Assembly (NCBI RefSeq): GCF_000966975.1
Contig: NZ_JZWV01000110.1
Span: 1-26,304 of the forward strand
DNA: 26,304 nucleotides
Direction: 5' to 3'
From: Streptomyces katrae
Lineage (GTDB): Bacteria > Actinomycetota > Actinomycetes > Streptomycetales > Streptomycetaceae
In this document: piece by piece, positions 1 through 8,179 of the stretch
Layout: each line of letters opens with the position of its first letter
Numbering within the stretch: the first letter of the stretch is position 1
Program-made: the position numbers and the translations under genes
The notes under the pieces: model-generated
Seen by the model: only the letters and a program-made list of their open reading frames with translations
What the model was told of the DNA's origin: nothing
Databases searched by the model: none

Positions 1-17
1 CCGGCCCGCCCCGCCAT

Positions 18-36
18 CGGCGGACGGAGTCCGCCG
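18..36 (-). terminator. Hairpin downstream of the PP2C-type phosphatase gene
   Basis: An 8-bp perfect stem, CGGCGGAC (18-25) with GTCCGCCG (29-36), closes a 3-base loop. It lies about 75 bases past the stop codon of the leftward phosphatase gene. There is no clear T run, as is common for Streptomyces terminators. Apart from this hairpin, I see no gene in bases 1-110. Confidence 0.35.
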
Positions 37-110
37 CGGCGCCGCGAAGCCGGGGAGGCCGGCCACGGCCGAGCCGCGCGAGCGGCGCGTCGAGGAAGGG
101 CGCGGCGCGT

Positions 111-1256
111 CTAGAAGGCGGCGCGGCGGATCAGGAGGAGGGCTCGGTCGTCGTTGACGTCCTTCGCGACCTTTTCGATCAGGTGCCACGCCGCGCCCTC
201 CCAGCCGGCGGCGACGTACCGGTCGGCCTCGCCCGTCAGCCGGTCGATGCCCTCGCTGATCTCGCGGTCAGCGGTCTCGACCAGGCCGTCGGTGAAGAGC
301 ATCAGGACGTCGCCGGGCCGCAGGTTGCCCCGCGCCGGCTCGAACTCCGCGCCGTCGTAGACGCCGAGGAGCGGGCCCTCGCCGGACCGCTCCTGCCAGC
401 GGCCGGTGCCCGCGGAGAGCTGGAGGGCGGGGAGGTGGCCGGCGGAGAGGAGTTCGTAGTCGCCGGTCTCCAGGTCCAGGACGAGGTGGATGGAGGTGGC
501 GAAGCCCTCGTCCCAGTCCTGGCGGAGCAGGTAGCCGTTGGCGGCGGGGAGGAAGTCCTGGGGCGGGAGGGCGCCGAGGAGCCCGCCGAAGGCGCCGGAG
601 AGGAGGAGGGCCCGGGAGCCGGCCTCCATGCCCTTGCCGGAGACGTCGGTGAGGACGACCTCCAGGGTGCGCCCCCCGTTGGTGCGGGCGGCGACGACGA
701 AGTCCCCGGAGAAGGACTGGCCGCCGGCCGGCCGCAGGGCCATCTCGCGGTGCCAGCCCGGCGGCAGGGCGGGCAGCTTGCTCTGCACCCGGATGCGTTC
801 GCGGAGGTCGAAGAGCATGGTTCCGCCGCGCCGCCAGGGCACTCCGACGCGGCTGCGGAACTGGGCGATGATCAGGCCGAAGAAGCCGCAGGCGGCGACG
901 ACGAGGACGGTGCCGGGGGTGACCCGGGCCGGCCCCTCGGTGTACGGGCCGAGGACGAGGGCCTCGACGATCAGGGCGGTCGCGGAGGCGGCGTAGAGGC
1001 CGAGGAGGCTGGCGGGCCGCAGCAGCAGGCCGCCGGCCACGATCGGCAGGACGAGCGCCGACGGCGAGAACCAGACGGGCAGCATCAGGGTGCCGCAGGC
1101 GATGGCGGGGACGGTCAGCAGCAGGCCCGCGAAGGCCAGCCAGTCGCTGGCGTCGCCGCGGAAGTAGTCGACGGCGGATTTGCGCAGGGCTGTGCGGACC
1201 CGGTGCGACAGCATGCGCGCCCGGGCCCTGAGCGTCTCCACGCGTGCTCCGGCCAT
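111..1256 (-). CDS. Membrane-anchored SpoIIE/PP2C-family serine/threonine phosphatase
   Basis: The 381-residue protein has a hydrophobic N-terminal half with about three or four membrane segments (roughly residues 38-60, 66-104 and 114-133). A cytoplasmic PP2C/SpoIIE domain follows (about 155-381). Metal-site motifs are visible: SGDF with D185, DVSGKG from D204, LMLFTDGLVE near residue 320, and NDDRA near the C-terminus. In Streptomyces this family (RsbU-like) typically dephosphorylates anti-anti-sigma factors. The actual partner is unknown, and no anti-sigma or anti-anti-sigma gene is in the window. The ATG at 1256 has no strong ribosome site, and M15 (1214) is a possible alternative start. 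The gene is divergent from the GNAT gene. The family call is firm, the substrate is not. Confidence 0.88.
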   Translation of the reverse strand: MAGARVETLRARARMLSHRVRTALRKSAVDYFRGDASDWLAFAGLLLTVPAIACGTLMLPVWFSPSALVLPIVAGGLLLRPASLLGLYAASATALIVEALVLGPYTEGPARVTPGTVLVVAACGFFGLIIAQFRSRVGVPWRRGGTMLFDLRERIRVQSKLPALPPGWHREMALRPAGGQSFSGDFVVAARTNGGRTLEVVLTDVSGKGMEAGSRALLLSGAFGGLLGALPPQDFLPAANGYLLRQDWDEGFATSIHLVLDLETGDYELLSAGHLPALQLSAGTGRWQERSGEGPLLGVYDGAEFEPARGNLRPGDVLMLFTDGLVETADREISEGIDRLTGEADRYVAAGWEGAAWHLIEKVAKDVNDDRALLLIRRAAF

Positions 1257-1373
1257 TGCACCGGGACCCTATCCATCATGGCTGCGTGCGCGCAGCGGTA
1301 CCCCCGTACCGAGGGCCTTCGACGGCTCGAAAACGGTTAGACCGGGCCGTATTGCCCTGGTAGGGATGACCCT

Positions 1374-2612
1374 ATGGCTCTTGATACGCGCGTATTGCAG
1401 GCTGATGAGTGGGATGTCTGGTACGACCATCTGGAACTGGCGTTCGGTGGTGTGCCGGAGTCCCCGGAGGAGCGGACGCTCTACCGGTCCCTGACGGAGC
1501 TCGACCGTTCGCTGGGCGTCTGGGACGGCGGGACCTGCGTGGGTTCCGCCGGGGCGTTCAGCTTCCGGCTGTCGGTGCCGGGCGGGGCGGTGGTCCCGGC
1601 GGCCGGCGTGACGATGGTCGGTGTGGCGCCGACCCACCGCAGGCGGGGCGTGCTGACCTCGATGATGCGCCGCCAGCTGGACGACGTCCGGGCGGCCGGG
1701 GAGCCGGTGGCCGTGCTGACGGCCTCCGAGCCGGAGATCTACGGGCGGTTCGGCTACGGCACGGCCTCGTACGACCTGGTGGTGGACATCGACACCACCC
1801 GCGTACGGCTGGACGTGCCGCCGGGGGCGGACGCGGTCCGGCTGCGGCTGGTGGACCCGCTGAAGGCGCTGGACGACTGCGAGCGGGTGTACGCGGCGCT
1901 GGTCGCGGGCCGGCCGGGGATGCCGGCCCGGCAGCCGGGGTGGGAGCGGCAGGGGCTGCTCGACCCGGAGTCGCACCGGGAGGGGGCCTCGCCGCTGAAG
2001 TGCGTGGTGGCGGAGGACGCGGACGGCGTGGTCGTCGGGTACGCGCGGTACCGGGTGCGGCCGGACTGGGAGCCGTCGGGGTCGGACGGCAAGGTGCTGG
2101 TCGGCGAGGTGGACGCGGTGGATCCGGCGGCGTACGCGGCGCTGTGGCGGTACCTGTTCGAGATCGACCTGACCTGGCACGTACGGGCGTACCGGCGGCC
2201 GGTGGACGATCCGCTGCTGCACCTGGTGAACGACGTCCGGCGGATCCGGGCGCGGCAGCGGGACGCGCTGCACCTGCGGGTGGTGGACCTGCCGGGGGCG
2301 CTGGAGGCGCGGGGGTACGGGGCCGCGGTGGACGTGGTGCTGGAGGTGGAGGACGCGTTCTGTCCGTGGAACGCGGGGCGGTGGCGGCTGACGGCCGGGG
2401 CGGATGGTTCCGGGGTGCGGTGCGTGCGTACGCAGGACGCGGCGGAGCTGGAGCTGTCCGTGCGGGAGCTGGGGTCGGCGTACCTGGGCGGGGTCACCCT
2501 GGCCTCGCTCGCGGGGGCCGGCCGGGTGCGGGAGCTGCGTCCGGGCGCCCTGCGCGAGGCTTCGCGGGCCTTCGCGGGGGACGTGGCCCCCTGGCTCCCT
2601 CACAACTTCTAG
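1374..2612 (+). CDS. Eis-like GNAT family N-acetyltransferase
   Basis: The protein is 412 residues, the size of Eis-type acetyltransferases, which have two GNAT-like folds plus a C-terminal sterol-carrier-like domain. The acetyl-CoA binding signature is visible as GVAPTHRRRGVLTSMM (about residues 84-99), followed by EIYGRFGYG, the segment that carries the Eis catalytic tyrosine. The chain ends in ...WLPHNF. In M. tuberculosis Eis the terminal phenylalanine carboxylate acts in catalysis, and a terminal Phe is kept here. Eis enzymes acetylate aminoglycosides or protein lysines, but the substrate here cannot be read from sequence. AGGGA at 1362-1366 lies seven bases before the ATG. The gene is convergent with nei, with only 20 bases between the stop codons. 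Confidence 0.88.
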   Translation: MALDTRVLQADEWDVWYDHLELAFGGVPESPEERTLYRSLTELDRSLGVWDGGTCVGSAGAFSFRLSVPGGAVVPAAGVTMVGVAPTHRRRGVLTSMMRRQLDDVRAAGEPVAVLTASEPEIYGRFGYGTASYDLVVDIDTTRVRLDVPPGADAVRLRLVDPLKALDDCERVYAALVAGRPGMPARQPGWERQGLLDPESHREGASPLKCVVAEDADGVVVGYARYRVRPDWEPSGSDGKVLVGEVDAVDPAAYAALWRYLFEIDLTWHVRAYRRPVDDPLLHLVNDVRRIRARQRDALHLRVVDLPGALEARGYGAAVDVVLEVEDAFCPWNAGRWRLTAGADGSGVRCVRTQDAAELELSVRELGSAYLGGVTLASLAGAGRVRELRPGALREASRAFAGDVAPWLPHNF

Positions 2613-2632
2613 CGGGGGGGCCGGGCAGGGCG

Positions 2633-3439
2633 CTAGCGGGTCTGGCAGGTGGGGCACCAGAAGAGGTTGCGGGCGGCGAGGTCCGCCGTGCGGATCTCGG
2701 AGCCGCAGATGTGGCACGGGAGCGTCGCGCGGCGGTAGACGTACACCTCGCCGCCGTGGTCGTCGACGCGCGGCGGGCGGCCCATGGCCTCCGGGAGGTG
2801 TTCGTCGCGGACGGTGTCGATGCGGTTCCTGCGGACGCCCTCCCGCATCAGCTCCGCCAGGTCCGCCCACATCGCGTCCCATTCGGTCCGGGTGAGGTCC
2901 CTGCCCTGGCGGTAGGGGTCGATGCCGTGCCGGAAGAGGACCTCGGCGCGGTAGACGTTGCCGACCCCGGCGATGACCTTCTGGTCCATCAGCAGGGCGG
3001 CGATGGTGGTGCGGCTGCGGGAGATGCGGGACCAGGCGCGGGCGGGGTCGTCGGCCGGGCGCAGGGGGTCCGGGCCCAGGCGGTCGTGTATCGCCTTCTT
3101 CTCGGCCCCGGTGACCAGGGCGCAGGCCGTGGGGCCGCGCAGGTCCGCGTAGTGGTCGTCGTTCAGCAGGCGCAGGCGGACCGTGTCGGTGGCCGGCGGG
3201 GCCGGGGCGGGGCCGAAGCCGAGCTTGCCGAAGAGGCCGAGGTGGATGTGGATCCAGGCGTCGCCGAGTTCCAGGAAGAGGTGCTTGCCGTGGGCCTCGG
3301 CGCTCTCCAGCTCGCGCCCGTCGAGGAGGGCCGCGCTCTCGGCGAAGCGTCCCTGGGGGCTGCTGACCCGGACCGGGCGGGCGGCGAAGCGCTCGGTGTG
3401 GTCCTGGGCGAGGCGGTGGATCGTATGGCCCTCGGGCAC
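2633..3439 (-). CDS. nei: Fpg/Nei-family DNA glycosylase/AP lyase (endonuclease VIII type)
   Basis: This 268-residue base-excision-repair enzyme removes oxidised bases and cleaves the abasic site. It begins PEGHTIHRLA after the initiator, giving the catalytic Pro2 and Glu3. A lysine in AHGKHLF matches the Nei catalytic lysine. The helix-two-turn-helix reads LLMDQKVIAGVGNVYRAEVLF. A C-terminal zinc finger has the pairs CHIC and CPTC, ending in QTR. The PEGHTIHRLA start resembles mycobacterial Nei1 (Rv2464c). The start is GTG, with AGGAG about nine bases upstream. It lies downstream of rpiB on the same strand, but a strong hairpin sits between them, so co-transcription may be partial. Confidence 0.93.
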   Translation of the reverse strand: MPEGHTIHRLAQDHTERFAARPVRVSSPQGRFAESAALLDGRELESAEAHGKHLFLELGDAWIHIHLGLFGKLGFGPAPAPPATDTVRLRLLNDDHYADLRGPTACALVTGAEKKAIHDRLGPDPLRPADDPARAWSRISRSRTTIAALLMDQKVIAGVGNVYRAEVLFRHGIDPYRQGRDLTRTEWDAMWADLAELMREGVRRNRIDTVRDEHLPEAMGRPPRVDDHGGEVYVYRRATLPCHICGSEIRTADLAARNLFWCPTCQTR

Positions 3440-3476
3440 GGTGCCTTGCTCCTCGTGATCACGTGCGAAAACGGGT

Positions 3477-3507
3477 GTGCCGCCGGACGGCCCGCGTCCG
3501 GCGGCAC
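3477..3507 (-). terminator. Intercistronic hairpin between rpiB and nei
   Basis: A perfect 13-bp stem, GTGCCGCCGGACG (3477-3489) with its complement at 3495-3507, closes a 5-base loop. On the minus strand it follows the rpiB stop by 12 bases and precedes the nei start. A TTTT tract follows shortly after in that direction. It could end or attenuate rpiB transcription, or protect the mRNA end. Confidence 0.6.
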
Positions 3508-3519
3508 GGTGTGGCGGGC

Positions 3520-4008
<489 letters not shown>

Positions 4009-4105
4009 GGGTCGAGTGTGGCATGCGTGACCTCAAGGGAGGGCGGAGGGGTGTCGCATAAATCACTTCTAAACCTCAAGTAAACCCAAAGAACGCAGAC
4101 AGGAG

Positions 4106-4139
4106 GGGTTGGGACCTTGATCACGGGTTGGGGGCCTTG
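4106..4139. repeat. Imperfect direct repeat upstream of the first permease
   Basis: GGGTTGGGACCTTG (4106-4119) recurs as GGGTTGGGGGCCTTG (4125-4139), a period of about 19-20 bases or roughly two helical turns. It lies in the 219-base divergent region between rpiB and the permease, about 90 bases before the permease start. An operator role is inference only. Confidence 0.45.
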
Positions 4140-4227
4140 GGTAACCATCGGAGGAAGGTCTTCCGTCCTGGCCGGAAATCGGGTTTGAATGCCGGAACTC
4201 TCCACCCGAGAACCTAAGGATTCGTCC

Positions 4228-5694
4228 ATGAGCACGACGACGACCCTTCAGACGGCAGGCGGCCCCACCGGCGAACCCGGTTCCGCACAGCCCTCCGACG
4301 GTCTCAAGGCCGGTCTCAAGAACCGCCACCTCTCCATGATCGCCATCGGCGGTGTCATCGGCGCCGGCCTGTTCGTCGGCTCCGGCGGCGGTATCGCCAA
4401 GGCCGGCCCCGCCATCCTGATCTCGTACCTGCTCGTGGGCGCGATGGTCGTCTTCGTGATGCGGATGCTCGGCGAGATGGCCGCCGCCAGCCCGAACTCG
4501 GGCTCCTTCTCCGCGTACGCCGACCGGGCGCTCGGCCGCTGGGCCGGATTCTCCATCGGCTGGCTGTACTGGTTCTTCTGGGTCGTCGTGCTCGCCGTCG
4601 AGGCGACCGCCGGCGCGAAGATCCTCGAAGGCTGGGTCCCGGCCGTCCCGCAGTGGGCCTGGGCCCTGATCGTGATGGTCGTCCTGACGGCCACCAACCT
4701 CGGCTCCGTCGCCTCCTACGGCGAGTTCGAGTTCTGGTTCGCCGGCATCAAGGTCGTCGCCATCGGCGCCTTCGTGGTCGTCGGCATGCTCGCCGTCTTC
4801 GGCGTGCTGCCGGGCTCGGACAACCCGGGCGCGGGCTTCGCCCACCTCACCGACGCCGGCGGGTTCATGCCGAACGGCTGGGGCTCGGTCCTCACCGGTG
4901 TGCTGATGGTCGTCTTCTCCTTCATGGGCAGCGAGATCGTCACCCTGGCGGCCGGCGAGTCCGAGGACCCGCGGCGCGCGGTCACCAAGGCCACCAACTC
5001 GGTGATCTGGCGCATCGGCGTCTTCTACCTGGGCTCGATCTTCATCGTCCTCACCCTGCTGCCGTGGAACGACAAGTCGATCGTCGACAAGGGCTCGTAC
5101 GTCGCCGCACTGGACTCGATCGGCATCGCGCACGCCGGCCAGATCATGAACGTGATCGTCCTGACGGCCGTGCTCTCCTGCCTGAACTCGGGCCTCTACA
5201 CCGCTTCCCGCATGGCGTTCTCGCTGGGTGAGCGCGGTGACGCGCCCAAGGCCTTCGCCAAGACGAGCAAGAACGGCGTGCCCACGGTCGCCATCCTCGG
5301 CTCGGTGGTCTTCGGCTTCATCGCCGTCTACTTCAACTACACCTCGCCGGACACGGTGTTCAACTTCCTGCTGAACTCCTCGGGTGCCATCGCGCTCTTC
5401 GTGTGGCTGGTCATCTGCCTGACGCAGCTGCGGATGCGCGGGATCCTGATGCGCGAGGCGCCGGAGAAGGTCACCGTCAAGATGTGGCTCTTCCCGTACC
5501 TGACGTGGGCCACCGCCGCGATGATCACCTTCGTCCTCGGCTACATGGTCTACGACAAGGACAACCGCGAGACGGTGCTGTACTCGCTGCTCGTCGCGGC
5601 CGTCGTGATCGCGATCGGTGTCCTGCGCAACGCCCGCCGCAAGGGCGAGCTCGCGGCCGAGGCCGTGGCCGACACCGTGGCCGACGCGGTCTGA
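4228..5694 (+). CDS. Amino acid permease, APC superfamily (AAT/GABA-permease type), paralogue 1
   Basis: This 488-residue proton-coupled amino acid importer is predicted to have about 12 membrane helices. After a short cytoplasmic tail, helix 1 carries the conserved GGVIGAGLFVGSG motif (about residues 43-55), an unwound substrate-binding helix in this fold. FGEFEFWFAGIK (SYGEFEFW here) and later GQIMNVIVLTAVLSCLNSGLY are AAT-family signatures. Family members carry GABA, aromatic amino acids, or D-Ser/D-Ala/Gly, and I cannot tell which applies. I chose the ATG at 4228 over the in-frame ATG at 4189 because AAGGA (4216-4220) lies seven bases before it. It is closely related to the two permeases downstream and ends before a bidirectional hairpin. 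Confidence 0.93.
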   Translation: MSTTTTLQTAGGPTGEPGSAQPSDGLKAGLKNRHLSMIAIGGVIGAGLFVGSGGGIAKAGPAILISYLLVGAMVVFVMRMLGEMAAASPNSGSFSAYADRALGRWAGFSIGWLYWFFWVVVLAVEATAGAKILEGWVPAVPQWAWALIVMVVLTATNLGSVASYGEFEFWFAGIKVVAIGAFVVVGMLAVFGVLPGSDNPGAGFAHLTDAGGFMPNGWGSVLTGVLMVVFSFMGSEIVTLAAGESEDPRRAVTKATNSVIWRIGVFYLGSIFIVLTLLPWNDKSIVDKGSYVAALDSIGIAHAGQIMNVIVLTAVLSCLNSGLYTASRMAFSLGERGDAPKAFAKTSKNGVPTVAILGSVVFGFIAVYFNYTSPDTVFNFLLNSSGAIALFVWLVICLTQLRMRGILMREAPEKVTVKMWLFPYLTWATAAMITFVLGYMVYDKDNRETVLYSLLVAAVVIAIGVLRNARRKGELAAEAVADTVADAV

Positions 5695-5712
5695 CCTGAC
5701 CCCCGCAGACGA

Positions 5713-5751
5713 CAGCAGCCCCGAACCGCCGCTCGCGGTCCGGGGCTGCTG
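5713..5751. terminator. Bidirectional terminator between permease 1 and bioY
   Basis: An 11-bp stem, CAGCAGCCCCG (5713-5723) with CGGGGCTGCTG (5741-5751), continues after one mismatch into ACCGC/GCGGT around a 5-base loop. It lies between convergent genes and can serve both. Confidence 0.8.
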
Positions 5752-5781
5752 CGCAGGCGCCGGCAGGAAGGCCGTACGGGG

Positions 5782-6366
5782 TCAGCCGCGGCGGCCGGCC
5801 AGCTTCCAGGCGGCCGGCAGGGCGCCCATGGCCAGCGCCGCCTTGAGGGCGTCGCCGATCAGGAACGGGGTCAGGCCCGCCGCGAGGGCAGCGGTGAGGG
5901 ACATCCCGGTGGCGGCCATCAGGTACGGCACGCCCACGGCGTAGATCACGGCCGAGCCCAGCACCATCGTGCCCGCCGTACGCAGCACCGAGCGGTCGGC
6001 GCCGCGCCGCGCGAGGGCGCCGACGACGGTGGCGGCCAGCAGCATGCCCAGGACGTAGCCGAAGGAGGCACCTCCGGCGCCGGAGGTGCCGGCGGCGAAC
6101 CAGGGCAGGCCGGCCGCGCCCAGGGCGGCGTACAGGCCGAGCGCGAGGAAACCGCGGCGGGCCCCGAAGGCGGTGCCCACGAGCAGGGCGGCGAAGGTCT
6201 GGCCGGTGACCGGGACGGGCGAGCCGGGCACGGGTACGGAGATCTGGGCGGCCAGACCGGTGAGCGCGGCTCCGCCGACGACGAGCGCGATGTCGCGGAC
6301 GCGGCTCGCGGGCAGCAGGTCGGCGAGGACGGCGCCGGGCCGGACGGAAACGGAAGCAGTGCTCAT
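5782..6366 (-). CDS. bioY: Biotin transporter substrate-binding subunit BioY
   Basis: This 194-residue integral membrane S component of a biotin ECF transporter has about six membrane segments. Family features include VPVPGSPVPVTGQTFAALLVG (about residues 44-64) and GFLALGLYAALGAAGLPWFA with the following glycine-rich SFGYVLGML stretch. BioY captures biotin and normally works with an energising BioMN or EcfAAT module. Neither is in this window, so it must use a distant module or act alone. It lies on the opposite strand inside the permease array. No obvious biotin-repressor palindrome was seen upstream. Confidence 0.92.
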   Translation of the reverse strand: MSTASVSVRPGAVLADLLPASRVRDIALVVGGAALTGLAAQISVPVPGSPVPVTGQTFAALLVGTAFGARRGFLALGLYAALGAAGLPWFAAGTSGAGGASFGYVLGMLLAATVVGALARRGADRSVLRTAGTMVLGSAVIYAVGVPYLMAATGMSLTAALAAGLTPFLIGDALKAALAMGALPAAWKLAGRRG

Positions 6367-6560
6367 GAGGGGGCTCCGCGGGGTGGTGATCGACGGGACA
6401 CCGTGACGCTAGTGCGCGCCGCCGGGCCGCCCTACCGCCGGCCGGGACAAAGGCATACTGTCCGGTTTGGTGGGGACCACACAAAGCCCACCCCTTACAA
6501 CCGACTTGAAGTGATCCCCATCACGGGGAACATCCCACGAGACATCCTTTTTGCTCCCAC

Positions 6561-6594
6561 GGGTGCCCTCCAGCAAGACTGTGGGTTCCCTCCA
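6561..6594. repeat. Direct repeat upstream of the second permease
   Basis: GGGTGCCCTCCA (6561-6572) and GGGTTCCCTCCA (6583-6594) differ at one position and repeat with a 22-base period, about two helical turns. They lie 55-88 bases before the permease start, within the 282-base divergent bioY/permease region. The same region also holds a small TCCCC/GGGGA hairpin near 6514-6528. A regulator site is possible but unproven. Confidence 0.45.
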
Positions 6595-6648
6595 ATCCCT
6601 TGCGCAGCCCCCAGAGCCGCCGGGCCGATCGAGAGTACAGATCCACTC

Positions 6649-8025
6649 ATGCGCGAACAGCAGACCGACCTCCCTCCCGAACCCCTGAGCCACAGCCTCA
6701 AACAGCGCCACCTGACCATGCTGGGCCTCGGCGGCGTGATCGGCGCCGGGCTCTTCGTCGGCTCCGGCGCCGGCATCGGCATCGCCGGCCCCGCGATCAT
6801 CTGCTCGTACCTGCTCGCGGGCGCGCTCGCGATGCTGGTGATGCGGGCCCTCGGCGAGATGTCGGCGGCGATGCCCGCCTCCGGCTCCTTCTCGGTCTAC
6901 GCGGAGAAGGCCCTGGGCCGCTGGGCCGGCTTCTCCGCGGGCTGGCTGTACTGGTTCCTGCTGGTCGTGGTGCTCGCCGTGGAGGCGACCGGCGCCGCGA
7001 AGATCGCCCACGGCTGGCTGCCGTCGGTCGACCAGTGGGTGTGGGTGCTGCTGTTCATGGTGGTCTTCACCCTCAGCAACCTGGCGGCCGTGCGGAACTT
7101 CGGCGAGTTCGAGTTCTGGTTCGCCGCGCTGAAGGTCGGCGCGATCGTGCTGTTCCTGGTCCTGGGCACCCTGGCCGTCTTCGGGCTGCTGCCCGACACG
7201 GATCCGGTGGGCCTGGCCAACCTGACCGGGCAGGGCGGGTTCTTCCCCAAGGGGATGGGCGGGGTGGTCGCGGGCATGCTCGCGGTCGTCTTCGCCTTCG
7301 GCGGCCTGGAGGTCGTCACCATCGCTGCCGCCGAGTCGGACGACCCGGCCCGGTCGGTGTCCCGTGCGGTGCGCAGCGCCGTGTGGCGCATCCTCTTCTT
7401 CTACGTCGGCTCGATGCTGGTGATCGTGGCCCTGCTGCCTTGGGACTCGCTCAAGCCCGGCGAGAGCCCGTACGTGGCCGTGCTCGACTCGATCGGGATC
7501 CCGGCGGCCGGTCAGATCATGAACATCGTGGTGTTCGTGGCGCTGCTGTCGGCGCTGAACGCCAACCTGTACGGCTCCTCGCGCATGGTCTTCTCGCTGG
7601 CCGAGCGGGGCGAGGCGCCGAAGGCGCTGCTGAAGGTCTCGGGCGGCGGGGTGCCGCGGCGGGCGGTGCTGGCGTCGGTGGTGTTCGGGTTCGCGTCGGT
7701 GGTGCTGAACCTGCTGTGGCCGGACACGGTGTTCCTCTACATGCTCAACGCGGTCGGCGCGGTGCTGCTGTTCGTGTGGGCGCTGATCGCGGTCTCGCAG
7801 CTGCGGCTGCGGCCCCGGCTGGAGCGGGAGATGCCGGAGCGGCTGACGCTGCCGATGTGGGCGTTCCCGTACCTGACGTGGGCGGCGCTGCTGGGGATGG
7901 CCGCGGTGCTGGTGCTGATGCTGTTCGACGACTCGGCGCGGCCGCAGCTGCTGTGGTCCTCGGGTGCGGCGGCCGTGGTGCTGCTGGTGGCCGCGTACCG
8001 GGAGGTGCGGGCGCGCCGGGGCTGA
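6649..8025 (+). CDS. Amino acid permease, AAT/GABA-permease type, paralogue 2
   Basis: This 458-residue, roughly 12-helix APC permease has the family motif GGVIGAGLFVGSGAGIGIAGP near the N-terminus, then RNFGEFEFWFAALKVGAI and GQIMNIVVFVALLSALNANLYGSSRM. An open frame continues upstream to 6403, but the extra 82 residues are not permease-like. The ATG at 6649 puts the conserved SLKQRHLTM about 15 residues in, as in the other two copies. No strong ribosome site precedes it. It resembles paralogue 3 more than paralogue 1 in its NANLYGSSRM segment. Substrate unknown. Confidence 0.92.
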   Translation: MREQQTDLPPEPLSHSLKQRHLTMLGLGGVIGAGLFVGSGAGIGIAGPAIICSYLLAGALAMLVMRALGEMSAAMPASGSFSVYAEKALGRWAGFSAGWLYWFLLVVVLAVEATGAAKIAHGWLPSVDQWVWVLLFMVVFTLSNLAAVRNFGEFEFWFAALKVGAIVLFLVLGTLAVFGLLPDTDPVGLANLTGQGGFFPKGMGGVVAGMLAVVFAFGGLEVVTIAAAESDDPARSVSRAVRSAVWRILFFYVGSMLVIVALLPWDSLKPGESPYVAVLDSIGIPAAGQIMNIVVFVALLSALNANLYGSSRMVFSLAERGEAPKALLKVSGGGVPRRAVLASVVFGFASVVLNLLWPDTVFLYMLNAVGAVLLFVWALIAVSQLRLRPRLEREMPERLTLPMWAFPYLTWAALLGMAAVLVLMLFDDSARPQLLWSSGAAAVVLLVAAYREVRARRG

Positions 8026-8053
8026 GGCCCCGTCAGTGACGTGCGGATGCCGA

Positions 8054-8081
8054 GCGGCCCGGGACTTCCGTCCCGGGCCGC
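8054..8081 (+). terminator. Terminator after permease 2
   Basis: A perfect 12-bp stem, GCGGCCCGGGAC (8054-8065) with GTCCCGGGCCGC (8070-8081), closes a TTCC tetraloop 28 bases past the stop codon. It separates permease 2 from permease 3, so the two are probably separate transcripts. Confidence 0.8.
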
Positions 8082-8124
8082 CTGCGTTCTGTGCGCGGAT
8101 CCGGTCACGGCGCGTGAGCCGAGT

Positions 8125-8132
8125 GTCCGGAT
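8125..8132 (+). promoter_or_regulatory. GTCCGGAT word upstream of permease 3
   Basis: GTCCGGAT starts 55 bases before the permease 3 ATG, within a near-palindrome (GTGTCC, seven bases, GAACAC). The same octamer occurs upstream of three other genes in the window. No known binding protein is assigned. Confidence 0.35.
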
Positions 8133-8145
8133 ACTGAACACACAA

Positions 8146-8162
8146 CGTCCGATAAACGGACG
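8146..8162. promoter_or_regulatory. Perfect palindrome upstream of permease 3, candidate operator
   Basis: CGTCCGATAAACGGACG is an inverted repeat with 6-bp arms around ATAAA, ending 17 bases before the ATG at 8180. The position suits a repressor site over the start region. The core GTCCG-N5-CGGAC also occurs upstream of asd. Confidence 0.5.
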
Positions 8163-8179
8163 GTCGGCAGACTGGGCCC

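Noticed and set aside
1337..1374. A leaderless promoter for the GNAT gene (TTAGAC ... TAGGGA)
   Set aside because: The -10 lacks the final T and the same AGGGA bases make a well-spaced ribosome site, which is the simpler reading.
6469..6600. A riboswitch or T-box leader before permease 2
   Set aside because: Small hairpins exist (GGTGGG/CCCACC and TCCCC/GGGGA), but I could not fit any known riboswitch or T-box core, and no clear antiterminator was seen.
6403..6648. 82-residue N-terminal extension of permease 2
   Set aside because: Not matched in the two paralogues and it runs through the divergent bioY/permease promoter region.
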